A DNA stretch of 64,000 nt from Euborellia annulipes (GCA_023213315.1 JAKCPI010012595.1:27795-91794); one strand, 5' to 3'. Shown: positions 20,677 to 32,004, counted from the first letter of the stretch. Program-made: numbers and translations. Notes: a model not told the origin generated them from the letters alone.

Positions 20677-21909
20677 CCAGGGGAACATAAACATTTGCAC
20701 CCTAACAGGTTTGCAAGACGCCTCAGTTAGGCGCCCAATCGACTCACTACTACATATGCAGTCTCTGTGTGAATTTCCTGAGCTAGGGTTCTAAGGGTCT
20801 TTTATGATAGACCATAAACCAACCCTTTTGAACAATCTATATAGCGATATAGCGTAGCCTTTTCATATCAAATGAATTTGATCTCAAATTAATAGAATTT
20901 CAACATTTTAATTAATCTTATCTTCTTATTTGGAAAAAATTAACTTATTTCACAATTTGAACGAAACTTGTGTCCCAATTTTTAGTAAAATTTTTCCGAT
21001 ATCTATAGACCTTTAAAACCAGGTAATAATATCTCGGGCCGTTAAAATATTCTTATTTATATTCTTAAAAAAAAACTGTTATTTCGGATTTTTGTAACGA
21101 GAGGTCTTACAACATAGAATGTGGCATGTTCAGACAATAGATAAAATTTAAATAAAATAAGAGAAAGTAAAAATTTGCGAATTCTTCTTTCTATCTCTCA
21201 ATGCAAGAAGCCAGATGCCAGATCGATGAAATTTAATAAATAATTCTAGCCCTAAAATTGGAGATCTGTTTCAAATTTTGTAGTAAATACTTCAACCGGA
21301 AGTAGGCCTACTTTACCTAAGATTATAGAAGTATTTTAAAAATGTAATATTTTTAGTAAAGAAAGTGAGAAAGAAATGCACTTCTCTTTTGAGTAGCAAA
21401 GTGGCGAAAATATATTTCAATTCTTTGCTATCGATTCTGGCCTATTAATTTGTTGCCCGGCTATTTAAATGTATGGTATATGTTTATAAAACTTTCAAAC
21501 CCTTCTTACCAAGAATGGAATTAGGCCACTTTCAAAATTAATAACCAGATTAAAATATTTTTAAAAGGTAATTTTTATAATCTTAGGTAAAGTACTAACT
21601 ACTTCCGGTTGAAGTATTGTAATTACTCCAAAATTTGAAACAGATATACAATTTTAGGGTTAGAATTATTTACTAAATTTCACCGATTTGCTACTTGCAT
21701 TGCGAGATAGAGAGAGGAATTCGCAAATTTTTATTTAAAATCTATCTATTTTCCAAAGGGATAGTTTATGGTTCTTCATAAAATACCCTCAGAACCCTAG
21801 CTCAGGTAAATTCACACAGAACTGCATATGTAGTGGTGAGTCGATTGGGCTGCCTAACTAGTAGGCGTCTTGCAAACCTGTTAGGGTGCAAATGTTTATT
21901 TCCCCATGG
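20677..21909. mobile_element. Large TA-flanked palindromic element (1233 bp)
   Basis: Long inverted arms (several hundred bp each) surround a ~0.2-kb centre. The left end is CCAGGGGAACATAAACATTT and the right end, inverted, is CCATGGGGAAATAAACATTT, each bordered by TA. Arms then share GCACCCTAACAGGTTTGC and GAGCTAGGGTTCT. TA flanks suggest a Tc1/mariner-type nonautonomous foldback, but no transposase is present to confirm the superfamily. Confidence 0.7.
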
Positions 21910-24137
21910 TAGAATCCTAAATAAATACAAAATTTCATAAGAATTGGAAAAAAAAAATTTTAAATGCGTAATAATTATTGGGTATACCTACGCGTTTTTA
22001 TAAAATTTTTATTTTACTATTGTTCCGAAAAAAAGTTAGGCGTATCATCCCTACTCCTGGCTCCTTTGATAAGTTTTTTTTTTTTATATTTATTTTTGGC
22101 TTGATAAATTATAGATATGTTATAGCTATTGTAACGATGCAACTCACTTCATTTCTAACTCAATAATAATATTCTAAACTGCATAATTTTTTTAAAGGTG
22201 AAGATGAGACTTTTATAGACAGAAACATCCATTTAAATAGCTATAAATAAAATTATTAAATCTCCTCACGTTTCAAGTCGATTTGTTTTTACTAGTGTGG
22301 TTTGTTAAGAAGGACGCACGGACACGGTGAAAAGAAAAATTTTACATAATAACAGAACAGCTTTTGTGTTTAGATAAATAGATATAGCGAAGAGAGAATG
22401 AGAGAGGCAAACACTTGTTTCGCAAAGGCTTTTTGCTCTTTCCAGGACAAGGGTTTCCGTATAGGACCTAAGAGAGGGTCAGCTTAGGTCAATATCAAAA
22501 AGACTAGACGGGGTCGTGGCGCAACTCGGGCCCTGGGCGATACTTTCCGTTCGGCTAATGTCAAAGCTCCATCGGCGAAATAAAAAACAAAAAAAAATAT
22601 TCCTCTCTCTCGAGCAACTCTCCACTCCTCTCACTCTCTTCACTAAGAACAAGCTAGGCCAAGGCTCTTTCAATCAACAAAAAATAAACACAAGTGAAGA
22701 AAATTAAAAAAAAGAAAAAACCTTAAAAGTTGTTTCATTGATGGTATTATATATTCAATCAAAAAAAGAAAAATATTTTTCTTAACTAAATTAATTCTTT
22801 CTACGTTCACAGACAAAGAAATATTTAATTAAAATAAAAATAAGGCCGTGGGTAGCCCTAAATATAACAAAAAAATGAATTTTTTTTGCTCTCTCTGCAG
22901 CTGAGGTTATTTAGGGTTATACGATTATATATATTTAATTAATAGATGACTACCGGTGGAAAATGAGATTAAAAATAAAAAAAAACGGTTAAAAAGATCC
23001 GTCCGGAGACACGGACTTGGGAATATGAGAGAAAAACCCTTGGGACTTTTTTTTTGTCAAGATAAATTACACCATTTTAAATATATTTTTGTTGCTTGAG
23101 ACGGGATACGAACCCTTGACCCCTACACAAGCTGCCTATCGTCAGGCGTATTTCACGCGTTTTAAAAACTTTGTCTAAACGAGATCTATTTTTTAAAACA
23201 CTTTCTATTATGATAAGAATCAATACTTTTGCAAATTGACTTATTTAAAGAAAAATCATTTCAAAGGATTTATTAGAAAAATTATTTAAATTATTGTCTT
23301 TTTACTACATAGGGCTCAATGTGCAAAATTTCAGATGTCCACTGGGAAGTGTTGAAAAAAATTCATTACAACGAAATGTATTTTAAACCAGAGATAATTT
23401 TTGGCAATAAATTTTAGAACAATTCCAGGGTGATTTCAAAAATTTTATTATAAAAATTATTTTCTTTTAATGAATTTTTAAATAAAAACTTTTTTATTAA
23501 TATTTTTTTGTATTTTATTTGCTGTAATAACAGGATTAATTGTAACTAGAGGTCGCCTGGATAATCAAATAGAAATAAAAAAAAAATAGAGAAATAAAAA
23601 AATGGTATTGAAATATATTTATATACCTGGGGCCTATTGAGTCCGGATAATCGCGTTTCTAATCAAAACATGACTAGTTAGGTTTTTAGAGAACGAACAA
23701 CAAAATTTGAACCAGAGTGAGAAGTCTCTGTCAGGAAATAAATTCTATAATTAAGTGAACTTGAAAAGATCGAGACTTAAACAGATGAAGGCCGTATAAA
23801 TAAAGTCTTTTTTTATTTCAATTTTTTTTAAATACTTATAATAATTAAAATAGAAACTAATAACATTTTTTTTTTCTTTGACTATCTATTTAATGGATTA
23901 TTCACATCTACTATATAATCAGCATTTTTTTTCTTTTAATGCAAGAAATATTAATTTTTAATAGCTCATATACTGTTGTATTATTTTATAATTGCTTTCA
24001 TTTTTTTATGTAATTGGAGTAATTAACAATGTCTTATGATTTAGAATATTTTTTTCCCTTTTATGAAGATAATTGATTTGATTGTTTTTTTTGAATTAAT
24101 TAAAACTTATTCTTTCCCATTCTATAAAACTGAAATA
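21910..24137. other. Mostly unique AT-rich sequence; G+C-richer patch at 22410-22700
   Basis: The patch at 22410-22700 includes GGGGTCGTGGCGCAACTCGG and CTCTCTCTCGAGCAACTCTC. It could be a 5' UTR exon or promoter but has no supported splice sites, and overlapping short frames on both strands cancel out. Near 23098-23150 GGGATACGAACCCTTGACCC resembles a reversed tRNA-like SINE head. Otherwise nothing is recognised. Confidence 0.35.
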
Positions 24138-24722
24138 AAAAAAATCTGATGTGACTGGTCGCACCAGAATTTTTGTATCGACATATATTTAGTTTTCGAC
24201 ACTATGGTACGTGCATTTGAATTCAAGAAATAAAATTTATAAATATAGAAAAGTGGTTTAATAAGAATGCCTGGACCCAAATATATATATTATACAAATA
24301 ACGGATATCGTTTAAAGTCTTATAAGGCCTAAGTTGCCGAAAAGACTGTGTAAATGAGTGTGAATGTTAAAAAAAAAAAAAAAAATAGAAAAATATTTAT
24401 ATTTTGTTACCATGGTAACCATTTCTCATCTTTCCTATATAGTACAAGAGTAAAGTGTGCTTCAATTAGATTTCAATGCCAAAATGAGAATATACATTTT
24501 AAAGAGCATCTAAAAAATAATTGATTTTTGAATTTTAATCAAAATCGTTGGCGCGAATTTTGAGAAAATCAACTGAAAAAATAAAAGTACATCAGTAAAG
24601 TACTAGTACTCTTAGGGGATTTTGATTTTTACGCCTCAGGGGGGTGCCTAATTTAAATATAAAATTTCAACTTCGTACCTCAATATATATATTAACATAT
24701 ATAGAGGTAAGAGAAAGTAATA
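24138..24722 (+). repeat. Family E element with collapsed CACACCAG hairpin, split by a SINE
   Basis: A short hairpin (AAATCTGATGTGAC, GTCGCACCAGAATTT) lacking its inner loop is followed by GTATCGACATATATTTAGTT, then after the SINE at 24250-24386 by ATTTTGTTACCATGGTAACC, AAAAAATAATTGATTTTTGA, AGTAAAGTACTAGTACT, GGGGGGTGCCTAATTTAAAT and the terminus GAGGTAAGAGAAAGTAA. The layout matches 51745-52382. Confidence 0.6.
24250..24386 (+). repeat. SINE-A, 5'-truncated
   Basis: The copy runs from AATAAGAATGCCTGGACCC through GATATCG, GGCCTAAGTTGCCGAAAAGA and GAGTGTGAATG to a ~17-base A tail. It lies within the family E element at 24138-24722. Confidence 0.7.
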
Positions 24723-24747
24723 GTTTTCATCAATTTTCATTTTTTTG

Positions 24748-25003
24748 TTTTTTTTTTTTAAACATTCACACTTTTTTCTCATTCACACTCACATTCACAG
24801 TCTTCTCGGCAACTTAGGCCATTTAAGACTTTAAACGATATCCGTTAATGAGTATTATACATATTGGGGTCCAGGCATTTTTATTTAAGTCATTTGGTAT
24901 CCAAATGCCTTAAATAAAATTATCGGACTGCCTGGGGTCCGTACCCGCGACGTTCGGTATAGAAGGTAGACACGCTACCAACTACTCCAAGCCCCGTGGG
25001 CCA
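24748..25003 (-). repeat. SINE-A, near full length, minus strand
   Basis: On the minus strand the copy has a tRNA-like head (GGCTTGGAGTAGTTGGTAGC as box A region; GGGTACGGACCCCAGG around box B), GCAGTCCGATAATTTTATTT, TGCCTGGACCCCAATATG, GGCCTAAGTTGCCGAGAAGA, the GTGAATGTGAGTGTGAATG tract and an A tail. An 87-codon minus frame crosses the head and is not a gene. Confidence 0.75.
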
Positions 25004-25361
25004 ATTTTCATTTATCAAATAAGAAAAATATTTAGCGAGCGAAATCTGATTCATTGGTTGCATAACTGAAAAAGGCAGATCATCTGTGTAAATAAGGAGG
25101 TCACCATTTAAGACAGATCGACAGACGGATGGACCAACTGTGACGACTGCAACGCACACTGCAATTTCAAGGCCCCGTTGCAATTACGTGAGTGATGAAT
25201 AGAAAAATATCGATGTGCTTGCATCAAAAATGAAAATAAAGAAAGAGGTATCCTCGTCGTCAAGGTCTTCAAATCAAAAAGAACTATCTCTGGGAATAAA
25301 TAATTATTCTAAATAAAAATAAAATTTAAAAAAAAAAACGCGATAATATTGATATTCGGAA

Positions 25362-25721
25362 TAGGAACTGACCGAATATTCGGTTTCGGTTACGGTTTCG
25401 GCCAGTTTCGGCCAAAAAGTAGCCGAAACTTTCGGCCGGCCGAAACCAGAGTCTGAAAAAAATGGGATGAGACTCGCATGCAAAAAAAAAAAAAGGTCAA
25501 ATGATTTGCACTTGAGGGAGGAGAAAAAAATATAGTCTCCCTAAAAAAAAGGTAAAATGATTTTCATGGGAGGGAAAAAAATTCAAAAAAAGGTAAAATG
25601 AAAAAAAATTTCTATAGGAAATACAAGTTTCGGTTTCGGTTACGGTTTCGGCCGAAACTAAGGTTGAGGCCGAATATTCGGTTTCGGTTTCGGCTGAAAA
25701 TCTTGTTTCGGTCGGACCCTA
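25362..25721. mobile_element. hAT-type MITE rich in TTCGGTTTCGG (360 bp, TSD ATTCGGAA)
   Basis: The ends are TAGGAACTGACCGAATATTC and, inverted, TAGGGTCCGACCGAAAC. The 8-bp TSD ATTCGGAA is exact at 25354-25361 and 25722-25729. Subterminal blocks of TTTCGGTTTCGG, TACGGTTTCGG and CGGCCGAAA are repeated in both halves. An apparent Arg/Phe-rich 62-codon frame is this repeat. Confidence 0.8.
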
Positions 25722-25799
25722 ATTCGGAAGTTTCATTAATAAAATCATTTTTAACTTTGCCCATCAACTGTAGATTGGGTAGGTAAAGTTAATGTAAAC

Positions 25800-26280
25800 G
25801 TAAAAAAAATCGAAATTGAACTGAAGCTGCTAAAATGCGTTTTGAGGTCCCCTGAATCCATTTAAGTAGTTTTTGGAATGATGTCTGTGTGTGCGTCTGT
25901 GGTAATTTTTTTCGTCAACAAAAACTCAAAAACTATTTAATCAATTGTTTTGAAATTTTGCACACATAAACTAGAGGCAAAGGCCAAGAACTGAAAAGCT
26001 TTTGGTAAACATCGGACAATTAGGGGGCACTCTAGGGGGGGGGGGGCAATCTTTTTCTTACATAACCTATAATTTTATTTATATATTCAGAAACTAAACT
26101 TCCTCCGGAGTAAAATTATATATAATATTAATATTAGTACCCTAATTTGTTAAAAAATTATTTAAATTTGAAAATTAAGCATAGCAACAGAACAAAATCA
26201 AAACAAAAAAATCTCGAAGTTGAATTTTTTTACGATTACAATACTTTTCTCTTTATATTCTATAAGAGAAAGTAAAAAAC
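25800..26280 (-). repeat. Family E-like repeat, diverged
   Basis: GCGTTTTGAGGTCCCCTGAA, GTCTGTGTGTGCGTCTGTGG, GAAATTTTGCACACATAAAC and AAAAGCTTTTGGTAAACATC follow the order of family E copies such as 29743-30130. A TATAAGAGAAAGTAAAA end lies at about 26260. Confidence 0.5.
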
Positions 26281-26292
26281 AAACGTGTTGCG

Positions 26293-26494
26293 GTTGCGGG
26301 CCCTCGGGGCTTGGTGTAGGGGTTAGCGTTCTAACCTCGTATACCAAAAGTCGCGGGTTCGGACCCCAGGCAGTCCGATAATTTTATTTAAGCCAAATGA
26401 CACTAACAGATATTGTCAGTCTTATATGACCTGAGTTGCCGAAAAGACTGTGTGAATGTGTGTGTGAGTGTTAAAAAAAAAAAAAAAAAAAAAA
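26293..26494 (+). repeat. SINE-A with intact tRNA-like head and 12-bp TSD
   Basis: The head GGGCCCTCGGGGCTTGGTGT, GGGGTTAGCGTTCTAACCTC and GTCGCGGGTTCGGACCCCAG contains box A-like (CTTGGTGTAGGGG) and box B (GGTTCGGACCC) pol III motifs. The middle is shortened. The A tail is followed by AAACGTGTTGCG, which also precedes the element (26281-26292 and 26495-26506), proving insertion by retroposition. Confidence 0.85.
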
Positions 26495-26599
26495 AAACGT
26501 GTTGCGTTATTTCTTTGAATAGTGGGTGGGCAAAGTTGTACGCTCGGCTTAGTCCGACCCTTTATTTTTTAATTCGGAAACCTTTTCTTCGTACATGCT

Positions 26600-27030
26600 A
26601 TCAGTTTTACTTTCTCTTACCCTATATATGAAATATATAGCCTATAGAGAAAGTATTCGATTCATTTCAAATTTTTTTTTTTTGCAAATATATTATATTT
26701 TTTCAAGTCTTTTCATGAAAATTATTTTGTGAAAACAACTTTTTATTAAACTAACACACTTGGTTGTTTTTTTATCTCTCAAAACATTAAAGTAATTCTT
26801 CAACTTCACTTTCACTGAAGATACATTTTTTTTTACTTCCTTTTTTTATAGTTTTCCGGCTTGTTAGTTTTTACTAACGTAAGTGATAAAATTAATATTA
26901 AATATAAATAGAATATTGTGTACTTTTAAATTTAAGTTAGCTACACGAAATTAGAAAAATCTTCATCTTAAATACTCGTAAATTATTTAATTTTTTTTAG
27001 ATGCAAAGTGTTTCTACTCTATAACATATA
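26600..27030. other. Family E end scrap and AT-rich sequence
   Basis: TTTTACTTTCTCTTACCCTA, a TATA-rich loop and ATAGAGAAAGTATTCGATTC at 26604-26662 form a family E terminal hairpin. Downstream is AT-rich and unremarkable. Confidence 0.45.
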
Positions 27031-27255
27031 CCGTCTATTGCAATTGTATTGATACTAAAGCCCGGAAGTTAGGCAGCACAAATGGCACACGCACACTAAA
27101 ACTTTCTTGTCTGTGTGAGAAATACCTTTATTGTTTTGTTTTTTGTTGTTTTTTAATCTGCTATTTCTTACACAGCCAAGAAAGCTCTTGTGTGCGTGTG
27201 CTATTTGGGCTGCCTATCTACCGGGCTTTAGTATCAATACAATTGCAATAGATGG
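27031..27255. mobile_element. TA-flanked foldback MITE (225 bp)
   Basis: Arms CCGTCTATTGCAATTGTATT, then GATACTAAAGCCCGG, are mirrored with one mismatch in 35 at the right end (CCATCTATTGC...). TA lies on both sides (27029-27030 and 27256-27257). Inner segments with GGCAGC/GGCTGCC and GCACACGCACACTAAAACTT/ CAAGAAAGCTCTTGTGTGCG extend the palindrome. It is probably Tc1/mariner-type. Confidence 0.75.
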
Positions 27256-27257
27256 TA

Positions 27258-28555
27258 CATCAAAGTCGGAACTGATTGCCTCTAATATTCAATTATTATT
27301 AAACTATATGACCTCTCAAATCTAAGACCTCTAAATTAAAAAAAAAAAAATGTCCTTCAATTAGACTGAAGATTATAAAAAGAAGATAAATAAATAGCTT
27401 CATTGAACTAGTAATAGATTCTATTCTTACTTAGAGAGTTACAAATATTCAATATATCAAGTTTTATAGCTACAATCTGACACCTCGTGGGTTTATTTTA
27501 TCTAGGGAATATTAAGTAATTTTAAAAAACCTTCAAGTTAGTTAAAAAAAGCTTTTTTTATGAAAAAAACATTGAAAAAATTTATTATATTTCTATATTT
27601 ATAGTATATCCGGAAGTTTTTTTTTAATATTATAGTAATTATTAGTGAAATATTTTGCTCATTAAGAGGAAAGAGATCCTTGGCTTGAATTGAAACTAGA
27701 AGGTGTGACATTTCTATTTTTTTGAGGAAATCTACGATCTATCCATTCTATTAATTAGTAGTAATAGTAATATCCTAGATTTATATAGCTCTTAAATATG
27801 TCTATTTAATAAGTTTCCGGGATTATTTAAATTAATAGAATGATTGTAAAAATAAATTTTAGGGCTGATATATATAAAAAAGACTACCGCCACCACCTTG
27901 GATGTCTGCCCTTTAAGGAGACACTCTTCTTTTAAATAATAACAACAGAATGAATGCATACATTCATATTGAATTTTTAGAAAATGAAAGTTTTCAAAAC
28001 ATAACTAAAAAGTCCTAGAATAAAATCTAACAAATCTATTTTATTAATAAATCCAACCCTTCACCCGTTTGCATTTAAGGTTGTCAACATTAACATGGTC
28101 ATTATCTTTAATCTCTCGGCCACGGAAAGGAGGGGAGGATTTTTTGAAATTTCATTATACAAGAAAAATTACTCTAACCTTAATTATACTGCAATTCTCT
28201 CACAGAGAGAAATATGTAATAAGAAATAAAATATTTTTCAACAATAAATATTCTGAAGGAGGGGTTGAGAAATCTGCCAGATTAGTGATATTATTTTAAA
28301 ATTAAACTCAATGCATGATTAAAAAAACAAAGTAGAGCCCAAGGTGGACATATTAAATTGGAACTCATACTTTAATATTTAAAGCCAAAAATACTAAACG
28401 CCTTCTTGTAGGAGTACATGGAGCGTAGTCCTGCATGATAGACTAACGACTTCGAAAAGTATGGAGAATAGGCCTAGTTGAACAAGCGAGAAATTCAACT
28501 AAAAGCCTCCTCATAGGCCTAAGGGAGAGAAATATGGAATAATAAATAAATAAAT
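27258..28555. other. AT-rich sequence, nothing recognised
   Basis: There is no gene or bounded repeat. The 76-codon frame at 28069-28299 has no start context, splice or family support. Confidence 0.4.
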
Positions 28556-28559
28556 ATTG

Positions 28560-28725
28560 GCCCTTGACCTACGGCTCAGAGGTAGGGTAGGTAGGATAGA
28601 TATTAGCTTCTGATCGTCCCAGGCGAAAAAATTTATTTCAATTTAATTGGATACCGATTGAATGAAATAAATAGGGACGGGTTCTAAATGGCCTCAGATG
28701 CCGAAAAAGACCTTAAACAAACTTA
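28560..28725 (+). repeat. SINE-B
   Basis: The head GACCTACGGCTCAGAGGTAG (box A-like) and GATCGTCCCAGGCG precede AAAAAATTTATTTCAATTTA, TTGGATACCGATTGAATG, AAATAAATAGGGACGGG, TTCTAAATGGCCTCAGATGC and CGAAAAAGA. Tail pieces recur at 6966, 30536, 46138, 54340, 57050 and 62030. It shares the GGCC...TGCCGAAAA ending with SINE-A. Confidence 0.6.
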
Positions 28726-28805
28726 TTGTAAAATATCTCCTTTAATAAGTGACCTCCCAAACTAGTAATCTCGAATAAAACAATAGATAGAATAAAGTGA
28801 AATTA

Positions 28806-29066
28806 GCCCTCGGGGCTTGGTATAGGGGTTAGCGAGTTAACCTCATATACCAAAAGTCCCGGGTTCGGACCCCAGGCAGTCCGATGATTTTATTTAAGCC
28901 ATTTGGATACCAAATGGCTTAAATAAGAATGCCTGGACCCCAAATATGTATATTAATCAATAACGGATATCGTCAAAGTCTTATATGGCCCGAGTTGCCG
29001 AGAAGACTGTGTGAATGTGTGTTTGAGTGTGAGTGTGAATGAGAAAAAAGTGTGAGTGTTAAAAAA
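28806..29066 (+). repeat. SINE-A, full length with 12-bp TSD
   Basis: This is the best reference copy: head GCCCTCGGGGCTTGGTATAG, GGGTTCGGACCCCAGGCAGT, palindromic AAGCCATTTGGATACCAAAT, AAGAATGCCTGGACCCCAAA, GGATATCG, GGCCCGAGTTGCCGAGAAGA, the GTGTGAGTGTTT tract and a short A tail. AAAGTGAAATTA flanks it at 28794-28805 and 29067-29078. Confidence 0.9.
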
Positions 29067-29329
29067 AAAGTGAAATTAATAAAAGGTTGCTTATAAGATT
29101 ATTTTCTATTAAAATAATAATACTTTAATAAAAAACAATTTTTTATTTGATAATTATTATCATTAGAAAAAGATGGTAGATAAGGGTTGCGATGTATTCC
29201 TGCCTCACCTTGTATAATCTTTGTCGTATTGTCTCACTTGAACTTGATTACTTTTCACACACAATCGAAAGTGAAAATAAATACATAAAAAAAGACTATA
29301 AAAAAACCACTGGTTACGTTTCGATTTCA

Positions 29330-29720
29330 ATTAAAGAAAGCGTGGCCAACATCATTAGTTCCTGCGCGAAATGGAAAGTGAAGAGATTTATGCAAGATGA
29401 AGACGAAAAGAAAAAAAAGCGGAGAGAAGGAGGGAGAAGACGAAGGAGTAGGAGAAGGTGGGGGTGGAAAGGAGGGGAGGCAGTTAGAAGGGGGCAAGGT
29501 GAATGGCCGAAGTGGAAACAACTTTTTTTTTCACACGGAAGAAATCCACGCGAACGCGCAAAATCTGGAGCAGGAAAGTAACAGGTGGAAGCTACGGGGG
29601 TGGCTTCCTTCCCCCTCTTCTCGCTTTAAGGTTTTATTACGGCTCCTACTTCCTGATTGTAACATGAAATTGGATTCAAGTTGGAAGGAGTGGGTCAAGA
29701 GTAAGCCTAATGGTGAAACA
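29330..29720 (-). promoter_or_regulatory. Purine/pyrimidine-rich island, possible 5' exon or promoter
   Basis: A G+C-enriched block is strongly purine-rich on the plus strand and CT-rich on the minus strand, with GAAATCCACGCGAACGCGCA at 29541-29560. Plus frames of 129 and 149 codons are Lys/Arg/Gly-rich because of the purine bias and look noncoding. A CT-rich minus transcript leader for Hr4 is possible. No decisive splice site is seen. Confidence 0.2.
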
Positions 29721-29742
29721 AATACAATCTTTTGCCGATTTT

Positions 29743-30130
29743 TACTTTCTCTTACCTATATATATATATCTTTATATATATATAGAAAGTATTGGAATCA
29801 TGTTAAAATTTCGATGTTGAGATTTCGATGGAAATACATGTTATGAGGTCCTCTGAACCAAAAAAGTGGTCTGTCTGTGTATGTGTGTGTTTGTGAACAA
29901 AATATCTCAAGAACGAAAAGAGAGCTAGGAGGTTGAAATTTTATATTTAAGTTAGGCAACCCTCTGGCAAGTGACAGGAAGCTTTTGAACAAAATCGGCC
30001 AAAAAGTACTAGTACTTTGTACTGATGACTTTTTCACTTTTTTTTTTCTTAAAATTCGCTCCAACGATTTTGATTAAAATTCACAAATCAATTATTTTTT
30101 AGATGCTCTTTAAAATGTATTAGACTACTA
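29743..30130 (-). repeat. Family E element, minus strand
   Basis: The terminal hairpin TTTACTTTCTCTTACCTATA ... ATATATAGAAAGTATTGG is followed by GGTCCTCTGAACC, GTCTGTCTGTGTATGTGTGT, AGAGCTAGGAGGTTGAAATT, TTAAGTTAGGCAACCCTC, AAAATCGGCCAAAAAGTACT and CAAATCAATTATTTTTTAGA. The order is the reverse of 51745-52382. Confidence 0.65.
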
Positions 30131-30231
30131 CTACGGCCATTAAGAGCCACCCAAAGGCTCTGATTTTTTTTTTAAATTTTATATTATTCTAAATAAAATA
30201 TTTCAAAATATTCACAAGAACTTTACGAGAA

Positions 30232-30446
30232 CCCAGGCAGTCCGATGATTTTATTTAAGCCATTTGGATACCAGATGGCTTAAATAGAAATGCCTGAACC
30301 CCCAATAGATAATATATAATACAACGGTTATCGTCAAAGTCTTAAATGGCCTGAGTTGCCGAAAAGACTGTGTGAATGTGTGTGTGAGTGTGAGTGTGAA
30401 TGAGAAAAAAGTGTGAATGTTTAAAAAAAAAAAAAAAAAAAAAAAA
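30232..30446 (+). repeat. SINE-A, 5'-truncated with 13-bp TSD
   Basis: The copy starts at CCCAGGCAGTCCGATG, inside the tRNA-like head, yet is bounded by AACTTTACGAGAA at 30219-30231 and 30447-30459. It therefore inserted already truncated. Confidence 0.85.
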
Positions 30447-30535
30447 AACTTTACGAGAAATGACAACAAAAATATAAATATAAATATTTTTCCATGTTTA
30501 TAAATTTTATATCTTGCATTTTAAGATATCGGCCG

Positions 30536-30636
30536 CCCTCGGGCCTTAGTGTAGGGGTTATTGAATTTGCTACAAATCAATTTAAATAAAGAGACGGGGT
30601 CTATATGGGCTTCGATGCCGAAAAAAACTCAATAAA
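30536..30636 (+). repeat. Short SINE-A head/SINE-B tail chimera
   Basis: It begins CCCTCGGGCCTTAGTGTAGG (SINE-A type head), then TCAATTTAAATAAAGAGACG and GGGCTTCGATGCCGAAAAAA (SINE-B type tail). It is flanked by AAGATATCGGCCG at 30523-30535 and 30637-30649. Confidence 0.65.
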
Positions 30637-30649
30637 AAGATATCGGCCG

Positions 30650-30892
30650 CTCTCGGGCTTGGTGTAGTTTGTAACGTGCTTGCCTTGTATACCAAGGGTC
30701 GTGGGTTCGGATCCCATGCAGTCCGATGATTTTATTTAAGCCATTTGGGTACCAAATTCCTGGACCCCAAATATATACATATTATAAATTACGAGTATCG
30801 TTTAAAGTCTAAGTTGCCGAAAAAGACTGTGTGTATGCTTGTGTGAATGTGAGTGTGAGTGGGAAAAAAGTGTGTGTTTAAAAAAAAAAAAA
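30650..30892 (+). repeat. SINE-A sharing a TSD with its neighbour
   Basis: The full head (CTCTCGGGCTTGGTGTAG, GTATACCAAGGGTCGTGG, GTTCGGATCCCATGCAGTCC) is followed by a shortened body and an A tail. AAGATATCGGCCG lies on both sides (30637-30649 and 30893-30905), a third copy of the duplication that also bounds the SINE at 30536-30636. Confidence 0.8.
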
Positions 30893-30925
30893 AAGATATC
30901 GGCCGAAACGAAATATATGTCTGCA

Positions 30926-31009
30926 CAAAAAATCTGGTGGGACTTGAGAGAACACAACTTTTAATTACCGAAGATAAGAGAAAGTTGTGTGCAGTCACAC
31001 CAGATTTTT
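30926..31009. repeat. CACACCAG hairpin, copy 2
   Basis: AAAAAATCTGGTGGGACTTG ... TGCAGTCACACCAGATTTTT, with inner arms ACACAACTTTTAATTACCG and GATAAGAGAAAGTTGTGTG. It sits directly after the SINE cluster. Confidence 0.7.
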
Positions 31010-31011
31010 AC

Positions 31012-31990
31012 ATACAAGTTTAGTAGATAAAAAATACTAAGTAAAAGACAGGGATACTTTGATTTCCATCTCTATAAATAATAAACCAGTGATTCGGAAA
31101 ATTTCTAAAGGGTTATCTTTTCAAGAAGTTGGTCTTTTATCTTAAAAGAGAGTGAATCTTCAAAGAATTAAGAAAAAAAAGCGTTTTGGTATATTAAAAA
31201 AATGTAATATCCTATATTCTCTTTTTTCTACAATCAAGCGTAAAATTTGATGTTTTTTTTTTTTATTTCATTCAAGTGAGATTCTTCTCATTAAAGTATA
31301 ATTCATCATCCAAAAGAGACGGAATTAAAATAAATTAACCGTCTGCACTTAAATAAAATGCATAAGAGATTCTTTCACTTAATTCAACATGATTAATTCT
31401 CATTTTTTGCTAACATGACCCTAATACTGTATTTACTAAAAGGGATTTAATTTTAATTTTTTTTTTCTATGAAAAAATCCGATGGGTCGTTGAACTGAAA
31501 CCGGGCGGGGTGGGAGAAAAAAAAAACAGGAAAAGAATGGAATGCAAATGGAAAGAGAGTGGGAGGTAAAGGGCAAATGGAAAGGGAGGAAATACATAAT
31601 TAGTAATTTCAATCTCTCTTCAATATTACGAAATAACATTTGTTATTGTTTAAATGGGAATTTAAAAATATGTTTGCAAAAAATTGTAGTTTTTTTTTTT
31701 TTTTTTTAATAAAATTGAATGAAAATAAGTAAAATTTTAGGACCTAGAAGGATAGAACAGGCCGGCCTGTTGCACGGTCTGACGACTGTTGAAATGAGAA
31801 TTCAAATCACTGATATAATAATAACCTTTGTAATCTTAACCGAATCGTATCTGAAGAAGGCCTCGGAATGAGTGGCCACAGTTAAATCAAAAATCAAATT
31901 CTTTTATTAACGTTAACAACTGTGAAAGCCTAAATTCCAAAAAAAAATAAAAATAAAGCCTGTTGAAAATACTAAAGGAAGGGCCAGACA
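31012..31990. other. AT-rich sequence, nothing recognised
   Basis: There is no supported gene or bounded repeat. ATCTGAAGAAGGCCTCGGAA near 31850 weakly resembles the arm motif of the foldbacks at 45003 and 34268. The 67-codon minus frame at 31436-31639 is purine-run sequence. Confidence 0.4.
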
Positions 31991-32004
31991 TACAAAAAGC
32001 AAAA

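Noticed and set aside
24920..25183. 87-codon minus frame resembling a protein start
   Set aside because: It begins in unique DNA and ends in the tRNA-like head of a SINE-A copy; no splice support.
29192..29846. Two overlapping plus-strand frames of 129 and 149 codons
   Set aside because: They owe their length to a purine-rich tract (Lys, Arg, Glu, Gly runs), overlap in different frames, and have no splice sites or recognisable domain.
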